DNA of 9,190 nt from an uncultured Bacteroidales bacterium (GCA_900554715.1 USIN01000058.1:1-9190); one strand, 5' to 3'; positions 1 through 8,130 are shown, counted from the stretch's first letter. The notes: generated by a model not told the origin, from the letters alone. Numbers and translations are program-made.

Positions 1-1379
1 CGGTCGATCATCTCGAGGCGGTTGCGGCCTTTCGTGACGAAGCTGAATTCAAGTTCGTCCTTGAGGAACGGATTGCTGTTGTAGCTGTCGGGGTGTTTGG
101 CTGTCTTGGCGACTTTGACTGTATACGTCGTGTTGAGGTCGAGCGACAGCGTCGGTATGAACGAAGCTTTGCGGTAAGAGTCGCTGTATTTGAAATATCC
201 TTCGACGGCCGGAGTGATTGAGAAGGCCTTCTCGAATGATTCGGTGTCGACGTCGGTGTTGAATGTGAAGTCGATTGTCGATGCGCATGACACGGCGTCA
301 GCCTCGCCTGACACGGGTGAGTAGGCTGTGATTTCGAGGGGGAACTCGCGTTTGAGTGTCAGGGGCATGTCCTGATAGGTGACTTCGCATGCGGTGACTT
401 TGACGGGTTTGCTTTCCTGATAGTAGCCGTCGCGCACTGACCGCAGGGTGTAGTCGCCGGGAGCCACGTTGCGGAAGACAAAGATGCCGTTATACATATC
501 GTCGGTCGTGCGGGTCTGTATCACCTTGCCGCTCTGGTCAAGCAGCTCGACGCTCGCCCCGTTGATCGGAGCGAATGTGTCGCGGCCGTAGGCATGGAAG
601 CCGACAGGCTGGATGAATTCGCGCAGGTTGTGGTTGTCATAGACGACGCCGGCGACGTTGCCGGTGACAAAACGGTCTTCTGTGTCATAGAATTCCATGA
701 TGCTCTTGACGAAATGCCATGCTTCGAGCCAGAGGTAGTCGTCGTTCATCAGGCGGTGTGCCTCGGGGCGGTGTTCATGCATGCTGCCTTCTGAGAGCAG
801 ACCGACGACGTAGAGCGTACGGAGTACACCGAGACCGCCCTGCCACATCTTGTCATAGAATGTGAGGTCGCCGACGACATATTCGTTCTGGCGTGTCCAT
901 ACGGCGAGCTGGCTCGAATGGAGATTCTTCCAGATGATTTTGCTGAGGGTGACGTTCTCGGGATAGCGTGGAGTGCCGATTGTGTTCTCGCGGTAGAGCA
1001 TCAGCGGCGTGTTGACATCCTCGCCGGCATTGGAGTGTATCGAGAAGAACAGGTCGACGCCCAGGCGGTTTGCTTCGGCTGCGATGCCCGAGAGCGAGCG
1101 GTCGTCGTCTTCGGTGTTTTTGATACGTGACAGATAGGGAGTGGCGCCCAGAGAGTCGAGTATATGATACATGTGGAGGCCTTTGTAGAGGTTGCTCTTC
1201 GATTCCCAGTAGCCGTTTGTGTCATTCTGCTCGAAAGGATGGATGCGTATCGGGCGGTCGTTTGACGTATAGCCGCCGTGGCCGGGATTGATGTAGACCT
1301 TGAGCTCGCTCATTTTCTTTGCGTCGGCGGCAAAAACGGCAGTGAGCGCGGCCAGTATGAAAATTGCAATCTTTTTCAT
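1..1379 (-). CDS. N-acetylmuramoyl-L-alanine amidase (Amidase_3), secreted, C-terminus outside window
   Basis: A zinc amidase predicted to cleave the MurNAc-L-Ala bond of peptidoglycan. The reading frame is open to the window edge (459 complete codons), so the C-terminus is not visible. Residues 1-20 form a signal peptide (MKKIAIFILAALTAVFA). The catalytic domain spans about 26-235. Its zinc ligands by family pattern are His34 (NPGHGG), Glu59 (NGYWES) and His115 (FFSIHSNA), and the catalytic Glu is Glu197 (LLSEGS); all are present. A carboxypeptidase-regulatory-like beta-sandwich follows (about 238-342, with the typical VAPGDYTL turn), then a Big_5/SbsA-type Ig domain (about 350-449) and the start of a second one. 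The order matches the complete paralogue at 2246-4672, so a T9SS tail is expected but unseen. The ATG lies two bases after the stop of the upstream propeller gene, which implies translational coupling. No Shine-Dalgarno is visible. The enzyme class is firm; the biological substrate (own or foreign wall) is unknown. Confidence 0.93.
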   Translation of the reverse strand, partial: MKKIAIFILAALTAVFAADAKKMSELKVYINPGHGGYTSNDRPIRIHPFEQNDTNGYWESKSNLYKGLHMYHILDSLGATPYLSRIKNTEDDDRSLSGIAAEANRLGVDLFFSIHSNAGEDVNTPLMLYRENTIGTPRYPENVTLSKIIWKNLHSSQLAVWTRQNEYVVGDLTFYDKMWQGGLGVLRTLYVVGLLSEGSMHEHRPEAHRLMNDDYLWLEAWHFVKSIMEFYDTEDRFVTGNVAGVVYDNHNLREFIQPVGFHAYGRDTFAPINGASVELLDQSGKVIQTRTTDDMYNGIFVFRNVAPGDYTLRSVRDGYYQESKPVKVTACEVTYQDMPLTLKREFPLEITAYSPVSGEADAVSCASTIDFTFNTDVDTESFEKAFSITPAVEGYFKYSDSYRKASFIPTLSLDLNTTYTVKVAKTAKHPDSYNSNPFLKDELEFSFVTKGRNRLEMID

Positions 1380-1381
1380 CG

Positions 1382-2218
1382 TCAGTCAGCTGTGTTTAGT
1401 TTTATCATATACATATCTCCGGCGATGTCGGTGTAGATGACAGTGCCGTCAGACGCAGCGGTAGCTTCGCTGACGAGAGTGTCTTCGTCGGTGAGGCTCA
1501 CCATGGTGCCGTCGTTGACATTGACGGCATAGAGGCGCGCGTCGGTGATGACATATCCGTCGTCGTGGCTGACGACAGTGATGATCCAGTCATTGCCTGC
1601 CCAGGCCGAAAAATCGCCTTTTGTGGCTACACGGCGCGCATCAGAGCCGTCGAGACCCGAGACGAAGACGCCTTTGAACGGTTCGGTGAATATCATGCGG
1701 CTGCCGTCTGGCGACATCGAGGCCCAGAGATAGCTGTGGGCGTCGGCGAGCGGCGAGATATGGCTCTCTTTGCCTTTGCGGCTGACGGTGATTGTCCGGT
1801 AGTCGGCGCAGACAAAGTCACTGCCGGCGAGTCCGGCGAGGTTGACGTCGCTGCGGTCGGCTTTGCGTAGTTTGCGCGCTTTGCCTTCGCGAAGCGAGAA
1901 CGAGCGCACGTCGCGGTTGAGCAGGCCGTCGACGGTCACGGCTGTGCGGTAGTAGACCTCGCTGCCGTCGGCAGAGAAGACGGGGTCGAAGCCCGCGCCG
2001 CGGCTGTCGTCAATGACGGTGATGGCCGCGGTAGCCATGTCGTAGGCCTTAAGCCCCTCATGGTTTACGGTTGAAAAGAGCAGAGTCTTGCCGTCGGGTG
2101 CAAGCACGGGATGATGCGAGCCTTTCTCAATGTCGAGGCGCACGCTTTCACCGACAGTCAGGGCGCCGGCACTAAGTGCCAGCGCCCCGAAGGCTATAGT
2201 CAGTAAGATGGTTTTCAT
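1382..2218 (-). CDS. periplasmic TolB/PD40-like beta-propeller protein, partner of the following amidase gene
   Basis: A 278-residue protein with an N-terminal signal peptide (MKTILLTIAFGALALSAGA, cleavage near residue 19). It has no lipobox Cys and no T9SS tail, so a soluble periplasmic location is likely. The mature part consists of short beta-propeller blades of the PD40/WD40-like type, marked by APDGKTLLF (40-48), SADGSEVYY (82-90) and WASMSPDGS (165-173). The size suits about six blades. It is paralogous to the propeller at 4669-5568: GNDWII versus GNDVVV, a shared DDG loop, and YLWASMSPDGS versus YIWASMSPDGS. No catalytic motif is visible, and such propellers usually bind proteins. Its stop lies two bases before the start of the amidase at 1379, and 27 bp separate it from the preceding amidase gene. 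It may inhibit, chaperone or dock the neighbouring amidase; that role is inference from position only. Confidence 0.88.
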   Translation of the reverse strand: MKTILLTIAFGALALSAGALTVGESVRLDIEKGSHHPVLAPDGKTLLFSTVNHEGLKAYDMATAAITVIDDSRGAGFDPVFSADGSEVYYRTAVTVDGLLNRDVRSFSLREGKARKLRKADRSDVNLAGLAGSDFVCADYRTITVSRKGKESHISPLADAHSYLWASMSPDGSRMIFTEPFKGVFVSGLDGSDARRVATKGDFSAWAGNDWIITVVSHDDGYVITDARLYAVNVNDGTMVSLTDEDTLVSEATAASDGTVIYTDIAGDMYMIKLNTAD

Positions 2219-2245
2219 TAATGATACTGATGGTCTTGTTTATTC

Positions 2246-4672
2246 TTAGTGTTTGATGATGACTTTCTTGGCTACGCTTCCTGAAGCGGTCTTGACAATG
2301 ACGATATAGTTGCCTGCGGCGATGTCAGAGACATTGAGCACGTTGCCGCCGCGGCTTGCAACGGTCACGCCGTCGAGCGACACGAGAGTGAGGCTCTCGA
2401 TGACGATGCCGCCGTTGGCGATGATGTATTCAGAAGCGGGGTTGGGATAGACGCTTACCGTGGCGATGTCGACATCTGCCACACCCGAGCCTTCGCCGTC
2501 GAGTTTGTAGATGTCGTCGATCTTGAAGGCGCCCGATTTGCTCATCATGCTTGATTTCTGTACCAGACGGATGCCGCTGAGCGAGTAGGGCAGACCGCCT
2601 TCGAGTGCCGTGAGGGCAACGGGGATATAACGCCAGCCGAGGAAGTCCATGTTGCAGACTTTGGCATACATGACGCCGGTCTCGCCGGTAAATTCGAGGT
2701 AGACTTCATTGTCGGTGAGGTCGCCGTAGATGTGTACGCCGGCCTTGTCGGCATCGGTCAGGGTCAGCTCGGCGTTTGTCGAGCGTTCCCACAGGGCTTC
2801 GCCGCCTTCGGTGCCTTCGAATTCATAATTGAACGTAACGGCTGCTGTGCCGAAGAGTTTTTCGCTCTTGTCGGCCTTGACTGAATTCGAGGCCACGGCG
2901 ATTGAGCTTTCGGTGTTGAGCGAATAGAGATCGGCGTTTTCCATGTCTTCGACAGCATCTTTGTTTTTGGCCTCGCCGGCGTCGACAGCCTTGAAGGTGA
3001 CGCTGACGGGTTCCTTGATGGTGATGCCGTCGTGGTCGGCGAATTCGCCTGAGAGTTCGAGTTTATAGGTCTCGCCGACAGTCAGATTCGAGCCGAAAGG
3101 AATTCTGAAGAAGCCGTAGGGTGAGTTCTTGCTCGATGAGTTCGACATGCCGCGGTTGTTGAACGACACTTTGTTGCCCTTTGAGTCTGTACAGCTGATC
3201 TGTTTGAGTATCTTGCTGACATTGGGACGTTTGTCGAAGCGGAACTCGATATATGCTTTCTTATAATGCACTTCTTCGTCATGTTTGGGGAACTGGCCGA
3301 TGATTTCCATGAAATTGCGGTCGGTTGTCAGGAACTTGAACGTGAGCGGCTGCTCGAGATTCATGTTGCCCGGATGTTTGGCGTCAGTGCCGAGGGTCAC
3401 GGTGTAGAGCGTGTTGGTCGCATAGGGCTCGTTGGGAGTGAAGACGAGTCGGTAGTTGAGGTCTTCCCATGTGAAGACGCCTTCGACCGGCGGGTCGATC
3501 TTGAAGGCTTTTTCGGTAGCCTCGACGTCCATGTCCCAGTTAAACTGGATGACAATCGGCGTGTTGCAGAGCACGGCTTCGTCGCCTTCTTTCCATACGG
3601 GCGAATAGCTTTCGGCTACAGGGGCGGTCGAACGCACTCTGCTCATGGTCATGTTGGCATAAGTGATGGTGTTGGCTGTGACCTCGACTTCTTTTTCGAC
3701 AGGGTAGTGGGTGTCGACGGTTGCCTTGACAGTGTATTTGCCGGGAGCGAGATTCTTGAAGGCATAGATGCCGTTGACATGGATTGGGTCTGTCGTGTAT
3801 GTGTCGACGAGTTTACCGGCGGCGTCATAGAGTTCGACCTTGGCGTTCTGGATAGTGGCGTTGAGGTCGTCGCCGAATTTGGTGTACGAGCCGTCGCGTG
3901 GCAGGCGGTTGTCGTTCAGACGGCCGAAGACTGAGCCTGTTTCCTCGCCGGCGACAGAAAAGAATTCATCGATGGCTTTGCGGAAATGGAATGCTTCGAG
4001 CCAGCAGAAGTCTTTGCTCATCAGACGGTATGCCTCGGGAATGTAGTCGTGGAATGAACCTTCAGACAGCATGCCTGTGATGGTCAGACCGCGCAGCACA
4101 CCGAGGCCGCTTGTGCCCCATGAAGGATAGAACGACCAGTCGCCGCGGACATTGGTGTTTGTTGATGTCCAGTATGTCACCTCGTTTTCAAGCAGATGAC
4201 GGTTGAGTATCTCGCAGACGACTTTATCCTTGGGCTTGAGCGGTTCGTTGTCATAGCCGCGGAAAAGCATCAGCGGGAAGTTGCGCCGGGCGACAGTGCC
4301 TGTGGCGTTTGAGTGTATCGAGAAGAATATGTCAGCGTTGTAGTCGTTCGCCAGACGCACGATTGTCGACAGGCCGAGGTCATCGTCCTCGGTGTTGGTT
4401 GTGCGCGACATTTTGACCTGATAGCCCTTTGCCAGAAGCATGTCGCGCAGCGCCAGACCCTTGTCGAGGTTTGAGTTCGATTCCCAGTAGCCGTTGGGGT
4501 CGCCTTGTTCATAAGGATAGATGACGACGTTGCGGTCATTGCTTTCATGTCCGCCGTGGCCGGGGTTGATGTAGACTTTGAGTCCGTTGTTTTCGGCTGC
4601 GAGGAGGCCGGATGCACAGATACCGGCTGCGATAGCTGTAGCGATATATCTTTTTGCTTTCATGTCTGTCAT
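2246..4672 (-). CDS. N-acetylmuramoyl-L-alanine amidase (Amidase_3) with T9SS C-terminal sorting domain
   Basis: A complete 808-residue modular peptidoglycan amidase. In order: signal peptide (about 1-26); Amidase_3 domain (about 31-238) with zinc ligands His39 (NPGHGG), Glu64 (GYWES) and His120 (SIHSNA) and catalytic Glu204 (LSEGSFH); carboxypeptidase-regulatory-like sandwich (about 245-343, LAPGKYTV); two Big_5/SbsA-like Ig domains (about 355-450 and 452-562); a jelly-roll-like domain (about 580-726, ending GAFKIDDIYKLDG); and a T9SS type A sorting domain (about 737-808, YPNPASEYI then GNYIVIV...KKVIIKH). It should be exported across the outer membrane and anchored or released there. The first ATG overlaps the stop of the upstream propeller gene as ATGA. 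An in-frame ATG three codons later (4663, MKAKRYIATAIAAG) gives an equally good or better signal peptide, so the exact start is unsettled. The accessory part is far larger than in house-keeping AmiA/C-type enzymes, which suggests an extracellular role. The paralogue at 1-1379 shares the visible order. Confidence 0.95.
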   Translation of the reverse strand: MTDMKAKRYIATAIAAGICASGLLAAENNGLKVYINPGHGGHESNDRNVVIYPYEQGDPNGYWESNSNLDKGLALRDMLLAKGYQVKMSRTTNTEDDDLGLSTIVRLANDYNADIFFSIHSNATGTVARRNFPLMLFRGYDNEPLKPKDKVVCEILNRHLLENEVTYWTSTNTNVRGDWSFYPSWGTSGLGVLRGLTITGMLSEGSFHDYIPEAYRLMSKDFCWLEAFHFRKAIDEFFSVAGEETGSVFGRLNDNRLPRDGSYTKFGDDLNATIQNAKVELYDAAGKLVDTYTTDPIHVNGIYAFKNLAPGKYTVKATVDTHYPVEKEVEVTANTITYANMTMSRVRSTAPVAESYSPVWKEGDEAVLCNTPIVIQFNWDMDVEATEKAFKIDPPVEGVFTWEDLNYRLVFTPNEPYATNTLYTVTLGTDAKHPGNMNLEQPLTFKFLTTDRNFMEIIGQFPKHDEEVHYKKAYIEFRFDKRPNVSKILKQISCTDSKGNKVSFNNRGMSNSSSKNSPYGFFRIPFGSNLTVGETYKLELSGEFADHDGITIKEPVSVTFKAVDAGEAKNKDAVEDMENADLYSLNTESSIAVASNSVKADKSEKLFGTAAVTFNYEFEGTEGGEALWERSTNAELTLTDADKAGVHIYGDLTDNEVYLEFTGETGVMYAKVCNMDFLGWRYIPVALTALEGGLPYSLSGIRLVQKSSMMSKSGAFKIDDIYKLDGEGSGVADVDIATVSVYPNPASEYIIANGGIVIESLTLVSLDGVTVASRGGNVLNVSDIAAGNYIVIVKTASGSVAKKVIIKH
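4669..4672 (-). other. ATGA start/stop overlap joining propeller and amidase genes
   Basis: The minus strand reads AGATGACAG. The propeller gene ends at TGA (4671-4669) and an in-frame ATG of the amidase starts at 4672. This is the classic arrangement for termination-reinitiation, and it points to stoichiometric synthesis. If the alternative ATG at 4663 is used, the genes are separated by five bases instead. Confidence 0.7.
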
Positions 4673-5568
4673 CTGATTTTGATGTTCATTTCATAAAGAC
4701 GGCCGTCGATTGTGTTGTAGACGATTTTGCCGGCAGCGGCCGATGCCGTGGGGTTCATCGACATGCTCTCGGGGCGTGTCAGCTCCTGCATCTCCGAGCC
4801 GTCGGCGCGGAGCATCACGATCTGTGACGATTTGAGCTGATGTCCGTCGTCGGTGGCGTTCATGGCCACGACGACATCGTTGCCATACCAGACAGGAGCC
4901 TCGAAGTTGCCGGGCTCTGAGATGATGTTGCCTCTGAGGTCGGTGATGACGATGCCGTGTCCGGCGGCGAAGAACATGACCTTGCTGCCGTCGGGCGACA
5001 TCGATGCCCAGATATAGCCGGCCGATTTCTCTACAGGCGTGTAGGCGGTCTCGACTCCGTTGACGGTGATGAAGAGACGGGTGCCTTCTGTGCGTACGCC
5101 GGCAGTGAGTTTTTTGCCGGCGGCGATTTTCTTTTTGCCGACGACGGCGCTGACAGAGTTGTCGGCGACGACTGGACGGCCGACAAAGCGCGACGCTTCG
5201 CTGAGCTCGACTGTCTTGCGGGCTGCGATATCATATTTTTTGACCTGACGCATGGGCAGCCCGTTGGCGCCGGTGTTCTGGTCTACAAAGACAACGGCTT
5301 TGCCGTCGGGCGTAAACTGGGCGTCGAGACCCGAGCGTGATTCTTTTGACACAGTCACGCTGACATTGTCGTTGAAGTCGTAGATTCTCAGATTTGAATA
5401 GTCGGCTGCCGAATAAAGCAGTTTCTGTCCGTCGGCGCTGAGTATCGGATTGTAAAGCTCGCTCTGCGTGTCTTTAAGCAGTCTGACAGGCGCGCCGGTC
5501 TCGGCTATCTGGGCCGTGGCGGTCGTGGCGACGGCGAGAAGCATGATTGCGCTTAATGTTTTGTTCAT
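4669..5568 (-). CDS. periplasmic TolB/PD40-like beta-propeller protein, partner of the following amidase gene
   Basis: A 299-residue protein with a clear signal peptide (MNKTLSAIMLLAVATTATAQ, cleavage after TATA or AQ). It has no lipobox and no T9SS tail, so it is probably soluble in the periplasm. The propeller repeats are recognisable at SADGQKLLY (44-52), TPDGKAVVF (86-94) and WASMSPDGSKVMFF (187-200), with further strands around GNDVVVAMNATDDG (229-242) and GKIVYNTIDG (280-289). The repeat spacing suggests about six short blades. It carries a Lys-rich stretch (GKKKIAAGKK, 144-153) within an extra segment of about 20 residues that the 278-residue paralogue lacks. The gene starts 21 bp after the glycosidase stop and overlaps the amidase start by four bases (ATGA), the tightest coupling in the operon. 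No enzymatic motif is visible. The fold assignment is good; a binding, inhibitory or adaptor role towards the amidase is inference. Confidence 0.9.
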   Translation of the reverse strand: MNKTLSAIMLLAVATTATAQIAETGAPVRLLKDTQSELYNPILSADGQKLLYSAADYSNLRIYDFNDNVSVTVSKESRSGLDAQFTPDGKAVVFVDQNTGANGLPMRQVKKYDIAARKTVELSEASRFVGRPVVADNSVSAVVGKKKIAAGKKLTAGVRTEGTRLFITVNGVETAYTPVEKSAGYIWASMSPDGSKVMFFAAGHGIVITDLRGNIISEPGNFEAPVWYGNDVVVAMNATDDGHQLKSSQIVMLRADGSEMQELTRPESMSMNPTASAAAGKIVYNTIDGRLYEMNIKIR

Positions 5569-5589
5569 GGATTTGTATAATGGTGGTTT

Positions 5590-6426
5590 TTATTTTACTA
5601 TCAGTTTGGCTGTGCTGACGCCGTCGGCGGCTTCGACATCAACGAGATATACGCCGGCGGCTGCCGGAGCGGCGACGCTGACGTTGTCGGCGTCGTCAAA
5701 TTCGGTCGATGAGACGACCGCGCCGTTGAGACCGTAGATTCTAACCGATTTGACTCTGCCGGCCTTGATGGTGAAGTCGCTTGCTGCATCGACGGGGTTG
5801 GGGTTGATAATCAGCAGATTGCTGTCGGCGATGACATTCTCGACGCCGTCGCTGAAGTTGTCATACTCGGCGTAGATGTCGTGGAGCGTGAATGTTTGTG
5901 TGCCGCGGTATTCAGAGGCGCGTTTGGTTGTGAACTTGATGTAGCTGAATGTCAGAGGATAAATGATAAGGTCTTTGGGGTCGCCGACCGAGCTTATGGG
6001 TATCTCGAGTTTCATGCGCTCGTTGGCTGCAAAGCCTTCGCCGTTGTTGTCGAATGTCAGGACTGTGGCTTTGGCTGCGTCAGCCGTCTTGAGGTCGATG
6101 AGCACGCGTTCGACGGGTATCGAGGTCGTGAACTCGATGAAGAGACGGTCGGGCAGGCTGTAGAAGCGGTGGGCCTTGGTCAGTGTGACAGAGGCGTCGC
6201 GGGGTGTGCCATAGCTGTATGACACAACGCCGTTGTCGCTCATGGTGACTTTTGTCATGCCCGATGCGCCTTTGACGCTCCAGCCATCCCATGCGGCCAG
6301 TGACAGTGTGGCTTTGTCGGCTATCTCGACGGTTACCTCGGCCTGATCTGAGAATTCACCGATGCGGCCGGTTATTGTCGTAGTGCCTTCCTTGAGGGCT
6401 TTGAGCACGCCGTTGGCGTCGATGCT
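5590..6426 (-). repeat. diverged tandem duplication, copy within the complete glycosidase (pairs with 8366-9190)
   Basis: The 3' third of this gene (residues 569-846) is paralogous to the whole visible part of the gene at 8366-9190, in the same orientation. Identity is highest in the jelly-roll-like domain. Synonymous differences are frequent within stretches of identical protein, so the duplication is old and under protein-level constraint. It is not a recent repeat. Confidence 0.85.
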
Positions 6427-8130
6427 GACGATGCTCGGGTCGGCGACGCTCCATTCGAGAGAGGCGGGGTTATAGGTATAAGTCACATCGCCGAGGCTGG
6501 CGGTCACTTCGATGGGGTATTCACGGGTGGCGTCGATGAGAAGCGATTTGATGCGCAGGCCCATGGCGGCCTCCATGACGTCGATTTTCTTGCTGACGGT
6601 GACGCCGTTATATTCGGCGGTCAGCATGCCTGACCCCGGTTTGCCGGCGGCGGTGAACATCGAGCCGTCGCAGCTGCCGAGGCTCGGGTCACACGAGAGG
6701 GTGAAACCGTTGAGGTCATAGTCGACGACGGCGCCGTATTTGTTGTAGGCGATGATTGTGGGCTCGAACGACGAGTAGATCGGGGCTTTAAGCTCGGGGT
6801 CGTTGAACTCGATGCGGGCGACGGCGTCATCGTCTTCGGGCGCGATCGAGTAGATAAGCCAGCCGTTGGCGACGGCGCGTGGCTGGCTCTCGGTTGTCTT
6901 GTTGATGACCGAGCCGTTGACAAACATCTCGGCCGAGCCGCCGGCGTCGAAGTTGGCCATGTTGGTGCAGCCGAAGTAGCGGGCTATCTCACACATCTTC
7001 GTGGTGTTGCAGCCTGCCGACAGGCCGTAGACGGGGTCGGTCGACTTGTCGATGACGATGATATAGAGCGTCTTGCCGTCGGCAGAAGTGCCGTAACCGG
7101 TGCGCGAGTATACCTGGCTGTTGTAGGCTTCGTTGGTATTGTGGGCTGTCAGCTCGCCGCCGCGCATCACGAGTGCGTTGGGGCCGACGGCCTGCTCGAT
7201 GAGCGGAGTGACCTCGTCGGCGCTGCCGGGGTTATAGGTCCAGCTGTATTTCAGTGTCACCTTGTCGCCTGGGGCGAGGGCGGCGATGGCTGCGCGGTTG
7301 GCGCCGCGGCCTACAAGGGCCATGTCGTGCTCGCCGAGTTTGCCGTGACCGGCGTCAGTGCGCACTTCGACGACATCGAGGACGATGTCGCGGCCGCTGT
7401 TCCATGCTTCGCCTTCGGCGAGGTCGAGAATCACCTCGGTGGCGTCGTTGGCCGGGTCGAAGTCATAATTGTTGTTCGCGTCGATGAGTATCGGCATGAA
7501 CTCGCGGTCGCCGCCATAGAACGAGTTATACATGCAGAGTTCGTCATTGTGGATGCCTTTGTTTACCTGATGCACCTCGAGCGAGCCGATTTTGTCGTTG
7601 CTGACTCTGATCGACGAAGTGCAGTAGTCGACATACATCGTCTTGTCATACGACATGCCGACGACACCTGTGCGCATCGTGCCGCCGTCCCATTGGTCAC
7701 GGTGCTGGTTAGACTCGACGACGATTTTGCCGTTGCGGACACTTGCGTTGCGTGCTGTGCCGTTGTAGGTCTTGTTTTCACGCTGTGAGGCGACGACCCA
7801 GAAGTTGGCGTTGGCGCCGGCGAGGGCGCGGTGGCCTTCGTGCGACTGGCGTTTGGCGGCTGCCGCGAGACCTTCGGTCCCTTTCGATTTCTCGTTGGCC
7901 GTGGTGGTTTCGATGCGGTTGTAAGGGTTGTTGAGATCAACCATCAGAAGATTGACATTGAGCGGATAAGACGGCAGGCGCAGGCGTTTGTAGTATATGC
8001 CCGGGCCTATTTCCTGTTCAATCAGACGGTCCATCTGATAGTCCTTGCCTTCGAGGTTGACTGTTTCGGCGTTTGCTGTTCCAAAAAGGAGGCATGCCGG
8101 AAGTACTAAAGCGAGTAATTTTTTATTCAT
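5590..8130 (-). CDS. secreted phosphodiester glycosidase (NAGPA/DUF2233) with Ig-like, Big_2 and T9SS sorting domains
   Basis: A complete 846-residue secreted protein. In order: signal peptide (1-21, ending GTANA); NAGPA/DUF2233 domain (about 45-428) with the family landmarks GANANFW (105-111), RTGYG followed by DGKTLYIIVID (343-361) and NFDAGGSAEMFVNG (393-406); an Ig-like domain (about 432-518); a Big_2-like Ig domain (about 520-603, typical WSVADPSIVSI and GTTTITG); a jelly-roll-like domain (about 606-757, ending TLHDIYAEYD); and a T9SS type A sorting domain (about 770-846, NPNPVD then GVYLVDV...KLIVK). The family includes the human mannose-6-phosphate uncovering enzyme, which removes GlcNAc from GlcNAc-1-P-6-Man; bacterial members are thought to act on sugar-1-phosphodiesters. 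An acidic DANNNYDFD stretch (218-226) could bind Ca2+. Seven Cys residues in the mature protein (170, 199, 374, 380, 388, 480, 487) may form disulfides. It is the first gene after the promoter region and heads the putative operon. The exact substrate is unknown. Confidence 0.93.
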   Translation of the reverse strand: MNKKLLALVLPACLLFGTANAETVNLEGKDYQMDRLIEQEIGPGIYYKRLRLPSYPLNVNLLMVDLNNPYNRIETTTANEKSKGTEGLAAAAKRQSHEGHRALAGANANFWVVASQRENKTYNGTARNASVRNGKIVVESNQHRDQWDGGTMRTGVVGMSYDKTMYVDYCTSSIRVSNDKIGSLEVHQVNKGIHNDELCMYNSFYGGDREFMPILIDANNNYDFDPANDATEVILDLAEGEAWNSGRDIVLDVVEVRTDAGHGKLGEHDMALVGRGANRAAIAALAPGDKVTLKYSWTYNPGSADEVTPLIEQAVGPNALVMRGGELTAHNTNEAYNSQVYSRTGYGTSADGKTLYIIVIDKSTDPVYGLSAGCNTTKMCEIARYFGCTNMANFDAGGSAEMFVNGSVINKTTESQPRAVANGWLIYSIAPEDDDAVARIEFNDPELKAPIYSSFEPTIIAYNKYGAVVDYDLNGFTLSCDPSLGSCDGSMFTAAGKPGSGMLTAEYNGVTVSKKIDVMEAAMGLRIKSLLIDATREYPIEVTASLGDVTYTYNPASLEWSVADPSIVSIDANGVLKALKEGTTTITGRIGEFSDQAEVTVEIADKATLSLAAWDGWSVKGASGMTKVTMSDNGVVSYSYGTPRDASVTLTKAHRFYSLPDRLFIEFTTSIPVERVLIDLKTADAAKATVLTFDNNGEGFAANERMKLEIPISSVGDPKDLIIYPLTFSYIKFTTKRASEYRGTQTFTLHDIYAEYDNFSDGVENVIADSNLLIINPNPVDAASDFTIKAGRVKSVRIYGLNGAVVSSTEFDDADNVSVAAPAAAGVYLVDVEAADGVSTAKLIVK

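Noticed and set aside
3266..3934. 222-residue open frame on the plus strand
   Set aside because: It lies wholly antisense to the Ig-like and regulatory-like domains of the amidase. Its composition (Val, Phe, Gly, Asp rich) is what the reverse complement of the real codons gives, with no signal or family motif.
1382..5568. Propellers as TolB of the Tol-Pal system
   Set aside because: They lack the TolB N-terminal domain, are much shorter than TolB and have no tol or pal neighbours; only the propeller repeat type is shared.
7141..7788. 215-residue open frame on the plus strand
   Set aside because: It is antisense to the NAGPA catalytic domain, whose motifs are clearly real in the minus frame. 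No start context or homology is recognisable.
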